Below are positions 62,724 to 64,000 of a stretch of 64,000 nucleotides of DNA, piece after piece. Where the stretch lies: the NCBI GenBank assembly GCA_963169765.1, contig CAUJEN010000192.1, positions 62,001 through 126,000 of the forward strand, given 5' to 3'. Origin of the DNA: QWHO01 sp021404945. Its GTDB lineage: Bacteria > Vulcanimicrobiota > Xenobia > Xenobiales > QWHO01. A program made the translations under genes and the position numbers. The notes under the pieces are model-generated. The model did no database searches. It saw nothing but the letters and a program-made list of their open reading frames with translations, and was not told the DNA's origin. Every line of letters begins with the position of its first letter. Position 1 is the stretch's first letter.

Positions 62724-63998
62724 CTAGCGTCCCACGAAGAGTGTCTGGGCCGTCTCCAAGCTCCAAAGCGCGAAGCCGGGCCAGAGGCCGAGTATCAAGC
62801 TGGCGGCTGTGCCGATCACCAGAACGACTCTCACGCCCAGCTTGACCCGAATAGGCGGACTATCCGGAAGCGGGGGGTCGAAGTAGGCGGTGCGCAGCAC
62901 TCCAAAGTAGTAGTAGAGGCTGATGACCGAGTTCACCACGCCTACCACGACCAACCAGGGCATGCCCGCCGCGTAGATCGCTCGGAAGAGGTAGAATTTC
63001 CCGACGAAGCCTGCCAGCGGGGGCACTCCGGCCAGGGACATGAAGCTGATCAGCAGCACGAAGGCGACGAACGGATTCCGCTGGGCCAGGCCGGCCAGCT
63101 CACCTCGTTGGTAGGTGCTGTCGGAGGGCAGACAGGCCAGCAGCGCAGCCCAGCTGGTCAGATTGGTCACGCAGTAGATCCAGAGATAAAACAAGGTCGC
63201 TCCTGCCGCCATGGTTGCGGTCTGGCCACCGGCCGCGGTCACGCCGATGAGGAGGTAACCGATCTGAGCGATGCCGGAGTAGGCCAGGATCCTTTTGAGG
63301 CTCACCTGGGGCAGGGCCATCAGGTTACCCAGACCCATGGATAGCAAGGAGAGTACTGCGAAAACTAGCATCCAGCCGTCGGCCAGGCTGACTCGCAGGA
63401 GATCGCTCTCCAGATCGAGGTCTGCCCAGAACAGGCGCAGACAGAAACCGATGATGACCGCCTTGGGAGCCGAGGAGAGGTAAGCCACCACGGTGGGAGG
63501 GGCACCCTCGTAAACGTCGGGAGCCCACATGTGGAAAGGGGCAGCGGCCATCTTGAAGGCGAGCCCGGCCAGGATCATGAGCACGCCCACGAGCAGGGCG
63601 TGCGGCATGCTGGCCACTTGCGTGAAGCGGGCGGGGAACTCGCTGAAGTAGGTGGTCCCGAGACTGCCGTAGACCCAGCTGATTCCAAACAGCATCAAGG
63701 CTGAGGAGACCGAGCCAGCCAGGAAGTACTTCAAGCCCGCTTCGGCCGACTCGGACCGGTAACGGCGAATGGCGGCCAGGGCGTAGAGAGGAATCGAGAA
63801 GAGCTCGAAGGCAATGAAGAAGGTCAGGAACTCGTTGGCCGAGACGGCCACCGTCATGCCCAGCCCGGCGAAGGCGATCAGGCTGTAGTACTCACCGGCG
63901 TTGGAGCGCTCTTCGTCGAAAGCATCCTCTGACAGCCAGACGGCCAGGGCGGTGAGCAGCCCGATCAGGGCTTTCAAGGAGAGTGCGAGGCTGTCCAC
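62724..63998 (-). CDS. nuoN: NADH-quinone oxidoreductase subunit N (5' end outside the window)
   Basis: 424 residues are visible, with about 12 membrane helices, the conserved Glu/Lys-bearing segments (FFIAFELFSIPLYALAAIRR, GLAFKMAAAPFHMWAPDVYEGAP, LKRILAYSGIAQIGYLLIG) of the Mrp-antiporter-like NuoN subunit, and PLAGFVGKFYLFRA. It translocates protons in respiratory complex I. NuoN is normally near 480 residues, so about 60 N-terminal residues lie beyond the right edge; GTG 63998 is not the real start. The rest of the nuo operon should continue outside. Confidence 0.95.
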   Translation of the reverse strand: MDSLALSLKALIGLLTALAVWLSEDAFDEERSNAGEYYSLIAFAGLGMTVAVSANEFLTFFIAFELFSIPLYALAAIRRYRSESAEAGLKYFLAGSVSSALMLFGISWVYGSLGTTYFSEFPARFTQVASMPHALLVGVLMILAGLAFKMAAAPFHMWAPDVYEGAPPTVVAYLSSAPKAVIIGFCLRLFWADLDLESDLLRVSLADGWMLVFAVLSLLSMGLGNLMALPQVSLKRILAYSGIAQIGYLLIGVTAAGGQTATMAAGATLFYLWIYCVTNLTSWAALLACLPSDSTYQRGELAGLAQRNPFVAFVLLISFMSLAGVPPLAGFVGKFYLFRAIYAAGMPWLVVVGVVNSVISLYYYFGVLRTAYFDPPLPDSPPIRVKLGVRVVLVIGTAASLILGLWPGFALWSLETAQTLFVGR

Positions 63999-64000
63999 TA

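Noticed and set aside
1..64000. CRISPR arrays, tRNA genes and insertion sequences
   Set aside because: I saw no regularly spaced repeats with spacers, no tRNA cloverleaf with CCA-type acceptor and T-loop GTTCRANNC, and no transposase gene. This is by eye only; tRNAscan-SE and an IS search would be decisive.

Overview
The window is high in G+C and spans a bacterial chromosomal origin. dnaA and dnaN run leftward and rpmH, rnpA, yidD, yidC, jag, mnmE, mnmG, rsmG, parA and parB run rightward, with DnaA-box clusters between dnaA and rpmH and two parS sites. An MlaE/F/D-type lipid transport operon and an MCE protein with a beta-rich tail point to a two-membrane (diderm) cell. Other traits fit a deep-branching, little-cultured phylum rather than a Proteobacterium or Firmicute: ECF-type folate and pantothenate importers, a fused E1 alpha/beta dehydrogenase, an FHA/Ser-Thr kinase pair, a cyanobacterial-type acyl-ACP reductase, and an orphan FlhB/FlhA-domain fusion. 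I cannot name the species; Vulcanimicrobiota/Eremiobacterota-like or Armatimonadota-like lineages are only a guess.

Layout. 1-2113: a broken block of tailed-phage structural genes, with abrupt changes of coding strand near 700-790 and near 1790. 2114-3306: a Pho-box-like repeat and a disordered Lys/Gly/Pro-rich protein. 3349-13473: mixed housekeeping genes (YqeG-type phosphatase, YggX, HD hydrolase, E1 fusion, TPR-SEC-C, UroD-like, FolT, O-antigen ligase-TPR). 13470-13658: a compact transcription unit for a 25-residue peptide. 13764-16682: a multi-GAF PP2C phosphatase. 16685-18470: a structured repeat, an extra DnaA-box cluster, an M29-like aminopeptidase and a glycine-zipper protein. 18240-23870: the leftward rimP-nusA-ylxR-infB-rbfA operon with palindromic repeats abutting two stop codons. 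24054-27323: dnaN, dnaA and the origin. 27371-40795: the rightward rpmH-to-recR block, including an FHA/kinase pair facing the other way and a receiver-only response regulator between dnaX and ybaB. 40802-44734: a TPR lipoprotein-like protein and a sugar-type ABC importer (binding protein plus two permeases, no ATPase). 44854-47208: the FlhB-C/FlhA-C fusion with a PH-like membrane protein. 47244-47606: RNase P RNA. 47643-53962: BsuPI-like protein, an exported protein, an orphan solute-binding protein and mlaEFD. 54118-54288: rpsU. 54463-64000: a leftward block of alr, lysS, an acyl-ACP-reductase cluster with a class III aminotransferase, coaX with a PanT-like importer, and nuoN running off the edge.

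How the genes work together. The core is replication initiation and segregation (DnaA, DnaN, ParAB-parS, DnaX, RecR), RNA processing and translation (RnpA with rnpB, RimP, NusA, IF2, RbfA, MnmE/G, RsmG, S21, LysS) and membrane insertion (YidC/YidD). Around it sit envelope functions (Mla, Alr, O-antigen ligase) and cofactor supply (FolT; CoaX with PanT). The strongest candidates for undescribed biology are the soluble FlhB-C/FlhA-C fusion with its membrane partner, the aminotransferase/START/acyl-ACP-reductase cluster, the 25-residue peptide unit, and two families of structured repeats placed immediately after stop codons.
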